Below are positions 25,535-33,666 of a stretch of 64,000 nucleotides of DNA, piece after piece (position 1 is the first letter of the stretch; each line of letters opens with the position of its first letter). A model generated the notes under the pieces. The model worked only from the letters and a program-made list of their open reading frames with translations, was not told the DNA's origin and ran no database searches. This stretch comes from Variovorax sp. SG517 (GTDB lineage Bacteria > Pseudomonadota > Gammaproteobacteria > Burkholderiales > Burkholderiaceae_C), in the NCBI RefSeq assembly GCF_013376045.1, contig NZ_JABMJG010000001.1, positions 62,001-126,000 on the forward strand, in the 5' to 3' direction. Position numbers and translations under genes: made by a program.

Positions 25535-27415
25535 TCAGCGAACGACGAATGCCACATTGGCCAACACGTAGCCGACAGGCATGAACACGCCGCCTCCCAC
25601 GTATTGCAGCTCCAGCGAGTCCTGTTGCCCTCCGGAAATCGAGCCGGCCGTGCCCAGGGTGGTCGAAGTGCGACGCGTGCCGAGCTGGATGGCCGAGCCC
25701 GACTTGGCTGCGGCCACCTTCACGCCGTCGGCGCTGCTCGCGACCGCAGTCCAGGCACCGGCGTCGCTGGTCGCGCGCCAGGTCTGGCCGCTGTCGCTGG
25801 ACTCGTAGAGGCGGCCACCGCTGGTGGCGGCCAAGACGTAGCGGCCGTCGGCGGACGTGGCGATGCCTCGCCAGTCCCGGTTGACGCTGCGCTGCTCCCA
25901 TGTGGTGCCCGAATCGGTGGAGACCCAGACGGCGCCCGTGTCCACGGTGGCGTACAGGATGCTGCCGTCCGCCGACGCCGCCGCCGACCACCAAAACTGG
26001 CCGCTCGCGCGAGCGGTCCAGCTCACGCCGTAGTCGGTCGAGACATACAGCTGGGCGCCATTGGTGGCCGCCACAAGAACCCGGCCATCGGCCGAAGAGG
26101 CCACGGCGCGCCAGGCGCGGCTCGACTCACGCGCCGTCCAGCTGCTGCCGCCGTCCGACGAGGTCCAGATCTGCCCGAGGTAGGCGGTCGCGACCAGGCG
26201 CGACCCGTCGGCGGAACTGGCCACCGCGGTCCAGGCTTGGGACGAGCCGTCGTTGCTCCAGTTGTTGCCGCCATCGGTCGAGCGGTAAAGCGCACCGCCG
26301 TTGGTTGCGGCGAGCAGCGCGAGGCCATCGCTGGAAGAAGCGACACCGCTCCAGACCTGTCCCGTGAGGCGCGGGACCCAGCTCGCGCCGGAATCGCTCG
26401 AGGTGTACAGCTCGCCGGTGGTGGATGTTGCCGCCAGGCGGGTGGCATCGGCGGACGATGCCAGGCCGCTCCAGCTGCCGTTGGGCGCAACCGAGCGCCA
26501 GTCGAAGTCCGTTCCGCCGGGCAGGCCGCGCGTTTCGATGCGCTGCCCTGCGTTCTGCGCGATGGTCCACCCGCCGCTGCCCACCCCCACCACCTTGATC
26601 CAGTCTCCCACCGTGGGCGCGGGCGGCAGCGTGAGCGTGACGCCGGTGCTCGAGTTCGCCTGATAGCCGGTGTTCGACTCGGTCTGGACACTCGAGGCGG
26701 TGACGCTGACCCAGCGCGTGTCGGCCGGCGCGGCCGCGCACACGTAGGCCGTGGCCGTGACCTCCGCCGCGTCGAGCACGCCGTTGGCATTCAGGTCCAG
26801 CCCGGACTGCACCCGTTGGCCGCCATAGGCGCAGGTGCCGCCCGGTGCTTCGGGGGCGAATGCCAGCAGGCTGTCGCGGCCATTCGACGCCGCGGCGCCT
26901 ACGGCGCCCGTCGCGCCCGGCGCACCGCCGCAGACGTAGGCCGAACTGGTCACCTCCGCATCGTCGAGCACGTTGTTGCGGTTCAGGTCCTTGCCGGCCA
27001 GCACCTGCGAACCGCCCTGCGCGCAACGGCTGCCGGCGGGCTCCGCCCGCATGCGCGCGAGCGTGCTGAGGCCATCCGCCACGGCGGTGGCGTTGCAGAT
27101 GTACTGGGTGGAGGTGACTTCGCTGTCCGCGAGCACGTGATTGTTGTCGGCGTCCAGGCCGGCCTCGACGCGCGCGCCGCCAAAGGAACAGTTGACGCCG
27201 ACCGCCTCCGGCTTGACGCGCATCAGCACGGTGGATTCGCCCGATGGGCCGGCGGGCGCAGGCGTGGCGGGCTGCTGCGTGGGGGGAATGAAGAATGCCG
27301 CGTTGCCTGCGCCACCACCTCCTCCGCCACAGGCGAACAGTGTCAGGGAGGCGATCAGCCCGACGGCAAGGCGGGCATTGCGAACGAAGCAGGAGGCGAG
27401 TCTGTACGAAGGCAT
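25535..27415 (-). CDS. Lipoprotein with three calcium-loop-like repeats and a beta-propeller
   Basis: 626 residues. The lipoprotein signal ends at FACGGGGGG. Three repeats of ~60 residues follow (CSFGGARVEAGLDADNNHVLADSEVTSTQYIC; similar at CAQGG… and CAYGG…), each with a DxNxNxxLDxxEV loop like an EF-hand and a Cys pair, as in DUF7151 proteins. Residues ~300-560 hold seven or so BNR/Asp-box propeller repeats (SSADG…LYTSSDSGASW). The C-terminal ~60 residues end in VLANVAFVVR. Probably exposed on the outer surface and calcium-stabilised; no enzymatic residues evident. Confidence 0.7.
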   Translation of the reverse strand: MPSYRLASCFVRNARLAVGLIASLTLFACGGGGGGAGNAAFFIPPTQQPATPAPAGPSGESTVLMRVKPEAVGVNCSFGGARVEAGLDADNNHVLADSEVTSTQYICNATAVADGLSTLARMRAEPAGSRCAQGGSQVLAGKDLNRNNVLDDAEVTSSAYVCGGAPGATGAVGAAASNGRDSLLAFAPEAPGGTCAYGGQRVQSGLDLNANGVLDAAEVTATAYVCAAAPADTRWVSVTASSVQTESNTGYQANSSTGVTLTLPPAPTVGDWIKVVGVGSGGWTIAQNAGQRIETRGLPGGTDFDWRSVAPNGSWSGLASSADATRLAATSTTGELYTSSDSGASWVPRLTGQVWSGVASSSDGLALLAATNGGALYRSTDGGNNWSNDGSSQAWTAVASSADGSRLVATAYLGQIWTSSDGGSSWTARESSRAWRAVASSADGRVLVAATNGAQLYVSTDYGVSWTARASGQFWWSAAASADGSILYATVDTGAVWVSTDSGTTWEQRSVNRDWRGIATSADGRYVLAATSGGRLYESSDSGQTWRATSDAGAWTAVASSADGVKVAAAKSGSAIQLGTRRTSTTLGTAGSISGGQQDSLELQYVGGGVFMPVGYVLANVAFVVR

Positions 27416-27554
27416 GAGCGGACGCTATGAATGTACGAAGGCGCGATTTGGGTTGCCCCGGTGAAACGGAACGCAACTTATTGTAAGAAATTGCCCCGTG
27501 AGATGACATCCCGCACGAGTGGGTCACACGCCGCTGCCGGCCGCACCGCCCGGA

Positions 27555-27620
27555 GCCGGATTCACCAGTTCTCGGCTATCAGGTGAAGGACAGCCTGAGC
27601 CTGGGCGTGGAGGTTCCTTC
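27555..27620 (+). pseudogene. Relic of a second YadA-like adhesin
   Basis: 27555-27574 repeats the adhesin leader motif of 21251-21270 with one difference. Directly after it, 27573-27620 encodes GYQVKDSLSLGVEV, about 80% identical at DNA level to the adhesin anchor segment GYQVNDNLNLGVGV (22976-23021). Leader and anchor are fused with the whole passenger missing, consistent with a large internal deletion of an adhesin paralogue on the same strand. Confidence 0.6.
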
Positions 27621-27642
27621 GTGGAAGTTGACTCGCGACCGC

Positions 27643-28068
27643 CTACAGGCTGTCCCAAACCTGGATCAGCCCCAAAAGGTGAACGCTGCCGTACACGAGG
27701 CAGATCACCGAGCTCCACACCCAGAATGCCGTCAGCCGCCGCCTGTCGAACAGGAAGAGCACCACGACGAGGAGCCCCCGCAGCAAATACACCGCGGTGA
27801 TCGCCGGCAGCGCGAATGCCAGCAGCGGTAGCGGCCGCAGCACCCCAGCCCCGGAGAGCGCGTACGCGGCCCACGTGGCAAGAACGCCTGCGACCAGCAG
27901 CGTGACCAGCGCCGGATATATGTGCCCGGCTGCCGCGCCGGCGGCCATGCGCTCCCCCGCGCCGAAGAAGCGGTACCACGCCGGCCCGCCGAAGATCACG
28001 CAGACGTGCAGCAGCGCGGCGATGGCGCTGAGCACGGCGCCGGCAATCAGGGGGAGGTTGTAGTCCAC
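27643..28068 (-). CDS. Four-helix membrane protein at the end of the kinase/vWA/PurA-like run
   Basis: 141 residues from GTG 28068, preceded by AAGGAA at a good distance; a TTG seven codons earlier would swallow that site. Four hydrophobic helices are clear (LIAGAVLSAIAALLHVCVIFGG, IYPALVTLLVAGVLATWAAYAL, LLAFALPAITAVYLLRGLLVVVLFL, FWVWSSVICLVYGSVHLLGLI). No family assigned with confidence. It begins 25 bases after the PurA-like stop, so it is probably the last gene of that operon. Confidence 0.6.
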   Translation of the reverse strand: MDYNLPLIAGAVLSAIAALLHVCVIFGGPAWYRFFGAGERMAAGAAAGHIYPALVTLLVAGVLATWAAYALSGAGVLRPLPLLAFALPAITAVYLLRGLLVVVLFLFDRRRLTAFWVWSSVICLVYGSVHLLGLIQVWDSL

Positions 28069-28093
28069 GGAAATTCCTTCTTTTTGCAAACGA

Positions 28094-29437
28094 TCAGGGC
28101 AGATGCTTGCGCGCGCGCACCGCCTCGCGCGTCGGACCGAACGCGCCGAAGCGCACGGGCAGTCCGCTCAGCGCCTCCGCGTGCTCCACCCACGCGTGCG
28201 GCGTGGCGACGGGGTGCGGCTCGTAGATGGGCTCGGCGCCCTGCAGCAACTGCGTCAGCGCCTGCTGGTGATCGAGGTCCCGCACGCCGCCGAGCGGCAG
28301 CGACGCGAGGCGGCCCGCATCGGCGGTGCGGTAGCCCGCGCACCACCGCAGCTGCGCACGCCCGAGGGCATCGAGGTGGCTCACCACCAGTCCGTCGAGC
28401 GTGCCGACCGCGTCCAGCGCATACCGCAGCAGCACCGCGTCGGGATGCCCCCTGCGGAACGCGCCCTGCCAGCCGTCTTCCGCGTTGTGCGGTTCGGCCA
28501 GCCGCGCATCGAGCGCGCGATCGTGCGTGGGCAGCGGGCCGGGGCCGTGGCGCGTGAGGTAGCTGCGCAGCACGCCGAGGTGCTGCACGGGCGCGTCGAT
28601 GCCCGCGTCGGCCAGCACGGCCTCGACCGCCGCGGCCGAGATCGTGCTCCAGGTGGTGTGCGGATGGAAGCCGCGCCACTCGTCGAGCAGCACGCCTTGC
28701 GCGCCCTCGAAGACAACGGCGCCGGGCCGCGCGAGGCGCTCGGCGATGCGGTCCGCGCTCGCTGGCGGCGACTGTGCGACGCAAGGCGCCACAGCGTCGA
28801 GCCAGCGACGGGCGAGCGTGCCCTCGCGGAGCATGGCGAGTTCCTGTGCCGCTTCGGCATGCGAAGGGACGGCGAACGAGGCGGACTCGCGCAGCAATGT
28901 GGCGCGCAGTGCCTCGAGCTTCTCGAGCGCCAGCGCGGGCCGGGCCAGGTCGCCATAGTGCAAGGCATCGTCGGGCGAAGCGAGCGCATGCCGCACGGTC
29001 TCGCCGACACCCACGCCGCAGCTGCCGTGCGCGCCCTCCTCCCCGCGCGCCCATTCGCGCAGGCGGCCGGCGGCCTGGTGGAACGGCGTGGTCACGCGGC
29101 AGCGCGCATCGACCAGCAGACGCGAGAACGCACCGGCCACGCCCGCGCGCCGCAATGCCTCTTCCTCGACGCGCAGCGCCGTGGGGTGCACCACCACCGG
29201 GCTCGCGAGCACCGTGCCCACGCCCGTATGGAAACTGCCGGCGCCGAACTGCGAGAAGGTGTGGTGGCGGCCGTCGGCCAGCACCACGTTGTGGCCGGCC
29301 TGGGCGCCGCCGTTGAAGCGCACCACCGTGTGGGCCCGCAGCTCGCCGCACAGGTGATCGGTGAAGAGCCCCTTGCCGCAGTCCCCGAAGCCGAGGCCCA
29401 GCAGCGAGACGTAGTGCGTGGACGCGTGAGCCGTCAC
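28094..29437 (-). CDS. Divergent adenylosuccinate synthetase homologue
   Basis: 447 residues from GTG 29437, 7 bases beyond the vWA stop. The GTP-binding start is recognisable but altered (LLGLGFGDCGKGLFTDHLCG against the usual GDEGKGK), with the IMP-side RFNGGAQAGHNVV, VFEGAQGVLLDEW and LVVSHLDALGRA retained. The arginine-rich aspartate loop of PurA (TTGRRRRTGW) is replaced by NAEDGWQGAFRRGHPDA, and the usual TKLD is SHLD. PurA joins aspartate to IMP; here the nucleotide or amine partner may differ, as in phage PurZ. With a vWA protein and a kinase in the same operon, a specialised nucleotide reaction is more likely than housekeeping purine synthesis. Confidence 0.7.
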   Translation of the reverse strand: MTAHASTHYVSLLGLGFGDCGKGLFTDHLCGELRAHTVVRFNGGAQAGHNVVLADGRHHTFSQFGAGSFHTGVGTVLASPVVVHPTALRVEEEALRRAGVAGAFSRLLVDARCRVTTPFHQAAGRLREWARGEEGAHGSCGVGVGETVRHALASPDDALHYGDLARPALALEKLEALRATLLRESASFAVPSHAEAAQELAMLREGTLARRWLDAVAPCVAQSPPASADRIAERLARPGAVVFEGAQGVLLDEWRGFHPHTTWSTISAAAVEAVLADAGIDAPVQHLGVLRSYLTRHGPGPLPTHDRALDARLAEPHNAEDGWQGAFRRGHPDAVLLRYALDAVGTLDGLVVSHLDALGRAQLRWCAGYRTADAGRLASLPLGGVRDLDHQQALTQLLQGAEPIYEPHPVATPHAWVEHAEALSGLPVRFGAFGPTREAVRARKHLP

Positions 29438-29444
29438 ACGGCCG

Positions 29445-30419
29445 TCAACCGAAGAGCCGCTTCCACCACGACGAGCGCGGACCGGCGGCCGCCACGCTCG
29501 GCGGCGCACGGCGCGACGCCGACGGATCGAGCAGCGCGGCATAGCCGTCGAGCGCGTGCAGCACGCCGCCCACGCGTTCCTTTTCCATGCCGGTGGCGCT
29601 CATCACGCCGGCCAGCGCCTCGAGGCTGGGCACGGCTTTCTCGGTGAGGGCGACGATGCCGGCGGCCACGGCGCAGGCATCGTCGGGCGAGTCCATGCAG
29701 ATGACGTGATCGCCCAGCAGCTCGCGCCAGCGCGGCTCGCAGCGGCGGCGGCGCTGCGCGTCCGGGATCAGGAAGAACAGGTTCGTGGTCTCCGCGGCGG
29801 CGGCGATGACTTCCTCGATGGGAATGTCCTCGTCGAGCTTCTCGCCGATGAGGCCTTCGATCTGGTGGCGCGAGACGGCCGGGTAAGGCAGCTCGTCGCC
29901 GGTCACGAACAGGTAGCCGCGCTTCCTGCGCTTGACCCAGCAGTCCATGTCGGTGTGCTGCGCCATCACGTAGAAGGCGAGCTCGTAGCTCTCCTCGCCG
30001 GTGCCGCCGCCACCGCCTTCCAGGTAGCTCCAGGTGAGCCACTGGTCCATGAGGTTGGCGGTCGATTCGAACTGGCCGACCTGCAGCGGTGCATGGTCGG
30101 AGTTGGCGTCGCCGATGGCCATGAACATGAGCTGCGGGTCCGCCACGCCGCAGTCGGTCAGCAGCTTCATGAAGGTGGGCAGTTCACGGCGCGCGAGGAT
30201 CTGCGGGATGTCGCCCATGGAGCCCGTCACGTCGAGCGCGAAGGCGATGCCCAGCGAGTTCGGGTGGTCGGCGTTGTCGCGCGACTCCCGCACCTTGAGC
30301 CCGTGCGGGTTCATCAGCGGATGGGTGGAGCGCTGCGTGAAGACTTCCGCGCCGGGCCTTGCGGCACGGTCGGCGATGAGTGCCGTGTGTGCGGCGTGCG
30401 AGTAGTTTCCGTAGCCCAT
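29445..30419 (-). CDS. von Willebrand factor A domain protein
   Basis: 324 residues from ATG 30419, with GAGGAG about nine bases upstream. The vWA domain begins SLGIAFALDVTGSMGDIPQ, giving a MIDAS of the DxTGS form, and continues through LMFMAIGDANSDH and a Gly-rich GGGGGTGEESYELAFY segment. About 60 residues follow the domain and end SSWWKRLFG. No signal peptide; cytosolic. It recalls TerY-like vWA proteins, which work with zinc-ribbon kinases; here such a kinase is 40 bases upstream and a PurA-like enzyme 7 bases downstream. Likely a metal-dependent scaffold. Confidence 0.75.
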   Translation of the reverse strand: MGYGNYSHAAHTALIADRAARPGAEVFTQRSTHPLMNPHGLKVRESRDNADHPNSLGIAFALDVTGSMGDIPQILARRELPTFMKLLTDCGVADPQLMFMAIGDANSDHAPLQVGQFESTANLMDQWLTWSYLEGGGGGTGEESYELAFYVMAQHTDMDCWVKRRKRGYLFVTGDELPYPAVSRHQIEGLIGEKLDEDIPIEEVIAAAAETTNLFFLIPDAQRRRRCEPRWRELLGDHVICMDSPDDACAVAAGIVALTEKAVPSLEALAGVMSATGMEKERVGGVLHALDGYAALLDPSASRRAPPSVAAAGPRSSWWKRLFG

Positions 30420-30459
30420 GGGTTCTGCTCCTCTGTGACTGTTGTACGTATGCGTTGAT

Positions 30460-31455
30460 TCAGGCGCCGGCGTGCGGTGCGGGCGCCGGATCGAAATGGA
30501 CGAACCTCGGCGCGCCGAAAGCTTCGCGCGACGCGGCCGAGAGCGCCTGCTCGATGCCCTGCGCGCCGAGGCGCCGACAGGCGGCGGCGTCTTCGCTGCA
30601 CTCGCGCAGCAAGGCGGCGAGAGGGGCGGGTGTATGGGCGCCAAGGCCGGGCTCGCCGGCTGCTCCGCCATGCAGCACGGCACGCACGGCCCAGGCGGAT
30701 TGCATCAAGTCGCGCGCGACAGCCGCGTCGTGCGCCGATCCGGTGGCCTGCTGCGCACGCGACCAGCCGATGAGCAGCACGCCATGGTCGCGCGGATGCA
30801 CGAGCGCATGGGCAGGGGAAAGATCGCGATGCGTCCAGCCCGCGCCGTGCACGAAGGCGAGCACCTCCAGCATGCGGCGCCAGATCCATACGGCGTGGCG
30901 CGGGTCGATGCCTTGCAGGTTGGCCTGCTGCACGTCGTGCACGCTGCCCCAGAAGCCGTTCGGGTGCCGAAGCACCAGCGCTTGGCGCGAGCCCTCACCC
31001 ATCGCACTGGCCATTCCCTCGGCCACGCCGATGCCCAGCGGCTGCGGCAGGCGGCGGGTGAAGTAGGCGGCGCCCGGCACGGAAAGATCCTGCAGCGCCT
31101 GAAGCACGGTGAATTCGCGCTGCAGCACGCCGTCTGCCGAGCTCTCGCGCGCGAGCTTGAAGGTGACGCGCTCGGGCAGCGCGCCCAGTCGTTCGGCCAG
31201 CAGCACTTCGCTGTGCTCGCCGATGGCCAGCGGCGCGAGCACGCGGTAGCGACCGCCGCGCCACGCAAGAACGCGGCCGCCGGGTACGTCGGCATTCGCT
31301 CGTCGCCATGCGGCACGGAAGCTCTCGCGCTCGACGATCTCCTGGCCGCGCACCACGGTGGCGCCGCAGTAGCTGCAGTTGACCGTGCGCCAGCGGGCGG
31401 CGCGCGGCAAGGGCGCGGAGCATTGGGGGCAGCTGAGAGCCTGCAGCGACAGCAT
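30460..31455 (-). CDS. Zinc-ribbon protein kinase-like protein, probably catalytically impaired
   Basis: 331 residues. Residues 9-32 are a zinc ribbon (CPQC … CSYC). A kinase-like fold follows: a beta-3 lysine in VTFKLARE, an alpha-C region LQREFTVLQAL, and the catalytic loop THRDLSPAHALVHP. The Asn expected after HRDLxPx is His, and the DFG aspartate is missing (LLIGWSRA), so two metal-binding residues are gone. It may be a pseudokinase or use a divergent mechanism. It starts 10 bases after the CorC-like gene and precedes the vWA gene, in the manner of Ter-associated kinase/vWA pairs. Confidence 0.7.
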   Translation of the reverse strand: MLSLQALSCPQCSAPLPRAARWRTVNCSYCGATVVRGQEIVERESFRAAWRRANADVPGGRVLAWRGGRYRVLAPLAIGEHSEVLLAERLGALPERVTFKLARESSADGVLQREFTVLQALQDLSVPGAAYFTRRLPQPLGIGVAEGMASAMGEGSRQALVLRHPNGFWGSVHDVQQANLQGIDPRHAVWIWRRMLEVLAFVHGAGWTHRDLSPAHALVHPRDHGVLLIGWSRAQQATGSAHDAAVARDLMQSAWAVRAVLHGGAAGEPGLGAHTPAPLAALLRECSEDAAACRRLGAQGIEQALSAASREAFGAPRFVHFDPAPAPHAGA

Positions 31456-31465
31456 GGCCCGCGCC

Positions 31466-32779
31466 CTACTCTTCCTTGGGTGGCGCGGTCGGGTCGGGCG
31501 AGGCCAGCACGCGGTCGATGCGGCGGCCTTCCAGCGCGACGATCTCGAAGCACCAGCCGGCGCAGTCGATCTGCTCGCCCACCTCCGGCAGGTGGCCCGA
31601 CACGGCCATCAGCAGGCCGGCCACGGTGTTGTAGAGGCCGCGCTCCTCGTCGGGCAGCTCGCGGATGCCCAGGCGCGCGCGCAGCTCCGACACGGGCATG
31701 AGCCCGTCGAGCTCCCACAGGCCGTCGGGCCGCTGATGCGCCCAGGCGTCGGTCTGCATGCCTGGCTGCAGTTCGCCGGTGATGGCTTCGAGCAGGTCGC
31801 GGGGGGTCATGAGGCCCTGCACCACGCCGTATTCGTCGACCACGAACACGAGGCGGCCGGCGCGGGCGCGGAACTGCTCCAGCAGCTCCATGCCGGTGAG
31901 CGTCTCGGGCACGAACACGGCGGGCGATGCCTCCTGGCCCAGCACGCCGGTGTGCGCGGGCCCCAGGCGCAGCAGGTGCGCCACGCTGACCACGCCGACC
32001 ACGTCGTCGAGCGAATTGCGGCACACGGGGTACCAGGAATGCACGAGGTTGAGCGCGGCCGCGTCGGCCACCTTCTGCAGCGCCTGCTGCACCGTGAAGG
32101 AGGCGTCGAGCCACTCGATGTCGGCGCGCGGGATCATCAGCGACGACAGGCGCCTGTCGTCGAGGTGGAACACGTTGCGCACCATCTGGTGCTCGTGCTG
32201 CTCGATGACGCCGGCGTCCACGCCCTCTTCGAGGCTCGCGGAGATCTCTTCCTCCGTCACCGAGCGCGCCGCGTTGGCGTCGATGCGCAGCACCTTCAGC
32301 GTGGTGGCCGTGGCGCCCGCCAGCAGCCACACGAAGGGCTTGGCGCCCTTGGCCAGCCCGCGCATCGGGCGCGACACCCAGCGCGCCACCGGCTCGGGAT
32401 ACAGCTGGCCGATGCGCTTGGGCACCAGCTCGCCGAAGATGATGGTGAAGAAGGTGATGCAGGTCACCACCACGGCGGTGGAGGCGATGCTCGCGGTGCC
32501 GCGGCCCATGCCGACGCCTTCCATCCAGACCGCGAGGGGCTCGGCAAAGGCGGCCTCGCCCACGATGCCGCTGAGCATGCCGATGGAGGTGATGCCGATC
32601 TGCACCGTCGAGAGGAACTGCGTGGGCGCCTCCATGAGCTTCAGCGCGGCCACCGCGCCGGCGTCCCCCGTTTCTGCCAAGGCCGCGAGACGTGCGCGCC
32701 GGCTGGTGGAAAGGGCCATTTCGGACATTGCGAACAACGCGTTGAGCGTGGTCAGCAAGGCCAGGAGGAAGACATCCAT
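31466..32779 (-). CDS. CorC/HlyC-family membrane protein (DUF21-CBS-CorC)
   Basis: 437 residues from ATG 32779. Order: a DUF21/CNNM transmembrane domain (MDVFLLALLTTLNALFAMSEMALSTSRRARL … TIIFGELVPKRIGQLYPE), a pair of CBS domains (LMIPRADIEWLDAS …; FVPETLTGMELLEQFRARAGRLVFVVDEYGVVQGLMTPRDLLEAITG), and the C-terminal CorC/HlyC transporter-associated domain (LPDEERGLYNTVAGLLMAV). These proteins are linked to magnesium or cobalt efflux; the hemolysin name is historical. CBS domains bind adenine nucleotides, notable beside a PurA-like gene. Divergent from apaH, 23 bases apart. Confidence 0.85.
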   Translation of the reverse strand: MDVFLLALLTTLNALFAMSEMALSTSRRARLAALAETGDAGAVAALKLMEAPTQFLSTVQIGITSIGMLSGIVGEAAFAEPLAVWMEGVGMGRGTASIASTAVVVTCITFFTIIFGELVPKRIGQLYPEPVARWVSRPMRGLAKGAKPFVWLLAGATATTLKVLRIDANAARSVTEEEISASLEEGVDAGVIEQHEHQMVRNVFHLDDRRLSSLMIPRADIEWLDASFTVQQALQKVADAAALNLVHSWYPVCRNSLDDVVGVVSVAHLLRLGPAHTGVLGQEASPAVFVPETLTGMELLEQFRARAGRLVFVVDEYGVVQGLMTPRDLLEAITGELQPGMQTDAWAHQRPDGLWELDGLMPVSELRARLGIRELPDEERGLYNTVAGLLMAVSGHLPEVGEQIDCAGWCFEIVALEGRRIDRVLASPDPTAPPKEE

Positions 32780-32802
32780 GAACTGCGGGAGAGAATGGGG
32801 GA

Positions 32803-33648
32803 ATGGCACTTTACTTGATTGGCGACCTGCAAGGCTGCGACGCGCCCTTCCAGCGGCTGCTGCAGAAGATCGATTTCTCCCCCAGCCGCGACACCATCGT
32901 GCTGCTGGGCGACCTGGTGAACCGGGGCCCCGACTCGCTCGCCGTGCTGCGCCGCATACGGGGCTACGGCGCCTCCGCCCTGAGCCTGCTGGGCAACCAC
33001 GACCTGCACCTGCTGGGCGTGGCGCACGGCGCGCGCAAGCCCGGGCGCAAGGACACGCTGGCCGAGCTGCTGGTCGCGCCCGACGCCGAAGAGCTGCTCG
33101 ACTGGCTTCGCCAGCAGCACATGGCGCTGCACATGCGCATCGGCAGCGGCGACCTGCTGATGGTGCACGCGGGCGTACTGCCGCAATGGACGGTGGGCGA
33201 GACGCTGGTGCTGGCGTCCGAGGTCGAATCGGTGCTGCGCGGGCCGGCACTGGGCGAATTCATGATGTCGATGTACGGCAACGAGCCGGCGCAGTGGCAG
33301 GACACCCTCACCGGCAGCGCCCGGCTGCGCGCCATCGTCAACGCGCTGACGCGGCTGCGCTTCTGCACGGCCGACGGCGTGATGGACTTCGACGTCACGG
33401 ACAGTGCGTCCAACGCGCCCGAGGGCTACATGCCCTGGTTCGACGTACCCGGGCGCAAGACGGCGAATGCCACCCTCGCCTTCGGCCACTGGTCGACCCT
33501 GGGCTGGCTCTCGCGGCCCGACCTGCTCTCCACCGACACCGGCTGCGTGTGGGGCGGCTGCCTTAGCGCGGTGCGCATCGGCGCGACGCTGGACGAGCGC
33601 GAGCTGATCCAGGTCGAGTGCGAGCAGGCGCAGAAGCCCGGCAAGTAG
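32803..33648 (+). CDS. apaH: Bis(5'-nucleosyl)-tetraphosphatase, symmetrical
   Basis: 281 residues, the usual ApaH length. Metallophosphoesterase motifs are all present: MALYLIGDLQGC, VLLGDLVNRGPDS, LSLLGNHDLH, LMVHAGVLPQW and FGHWSTLGW. ApaH splits Ap4A into two ADP and so removes a stress alarmone. The short 23-base gap to the divergent CorC-like gene means that the two promoters overlap each other or reach into the coding regions. Confidence 0.95.
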   Translation: MALYLIGDLQGCDAPFQRLLQKIDFSPSRDTIVLLGDLVNRGPDSLAVLRRIRGYGASALSLLGNHDLHLLGVAHGARKPGRKDTLAELLVAPDAEELLDWLRQQHMALHMRIGSGDLLMVHAGVLPQWTVGETLVLASEVESVLRGPALGEFMMSMYGNEPAQWQDTLTGSARLRAIVNALTRLRFCTADGVMDFDVTDSASNAPEGYMPWFDVPGRKTANATLAFGHWSTLGWLSRPDLLSTDTGCVWGGCLSAVRIGATLDERELIQVECEQAQKPGK

Positions 33649-33666
33649 CCGGCTGAGCCACCACCG

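Noticed and set aside
28094..29437. Housekeeping purA
   Set aside because: Key loops differ from standard PurA and the gene sits in a kinase/vWA operon; a conventional purA is expected elsewhere in the genome.
30705..32330. 541-codon minus-strand frame spanning kinase and CorC-like genes
   Set aside because: Arg/Ala-rich composition without domains, lying out of frame over two genes with clear motifs.
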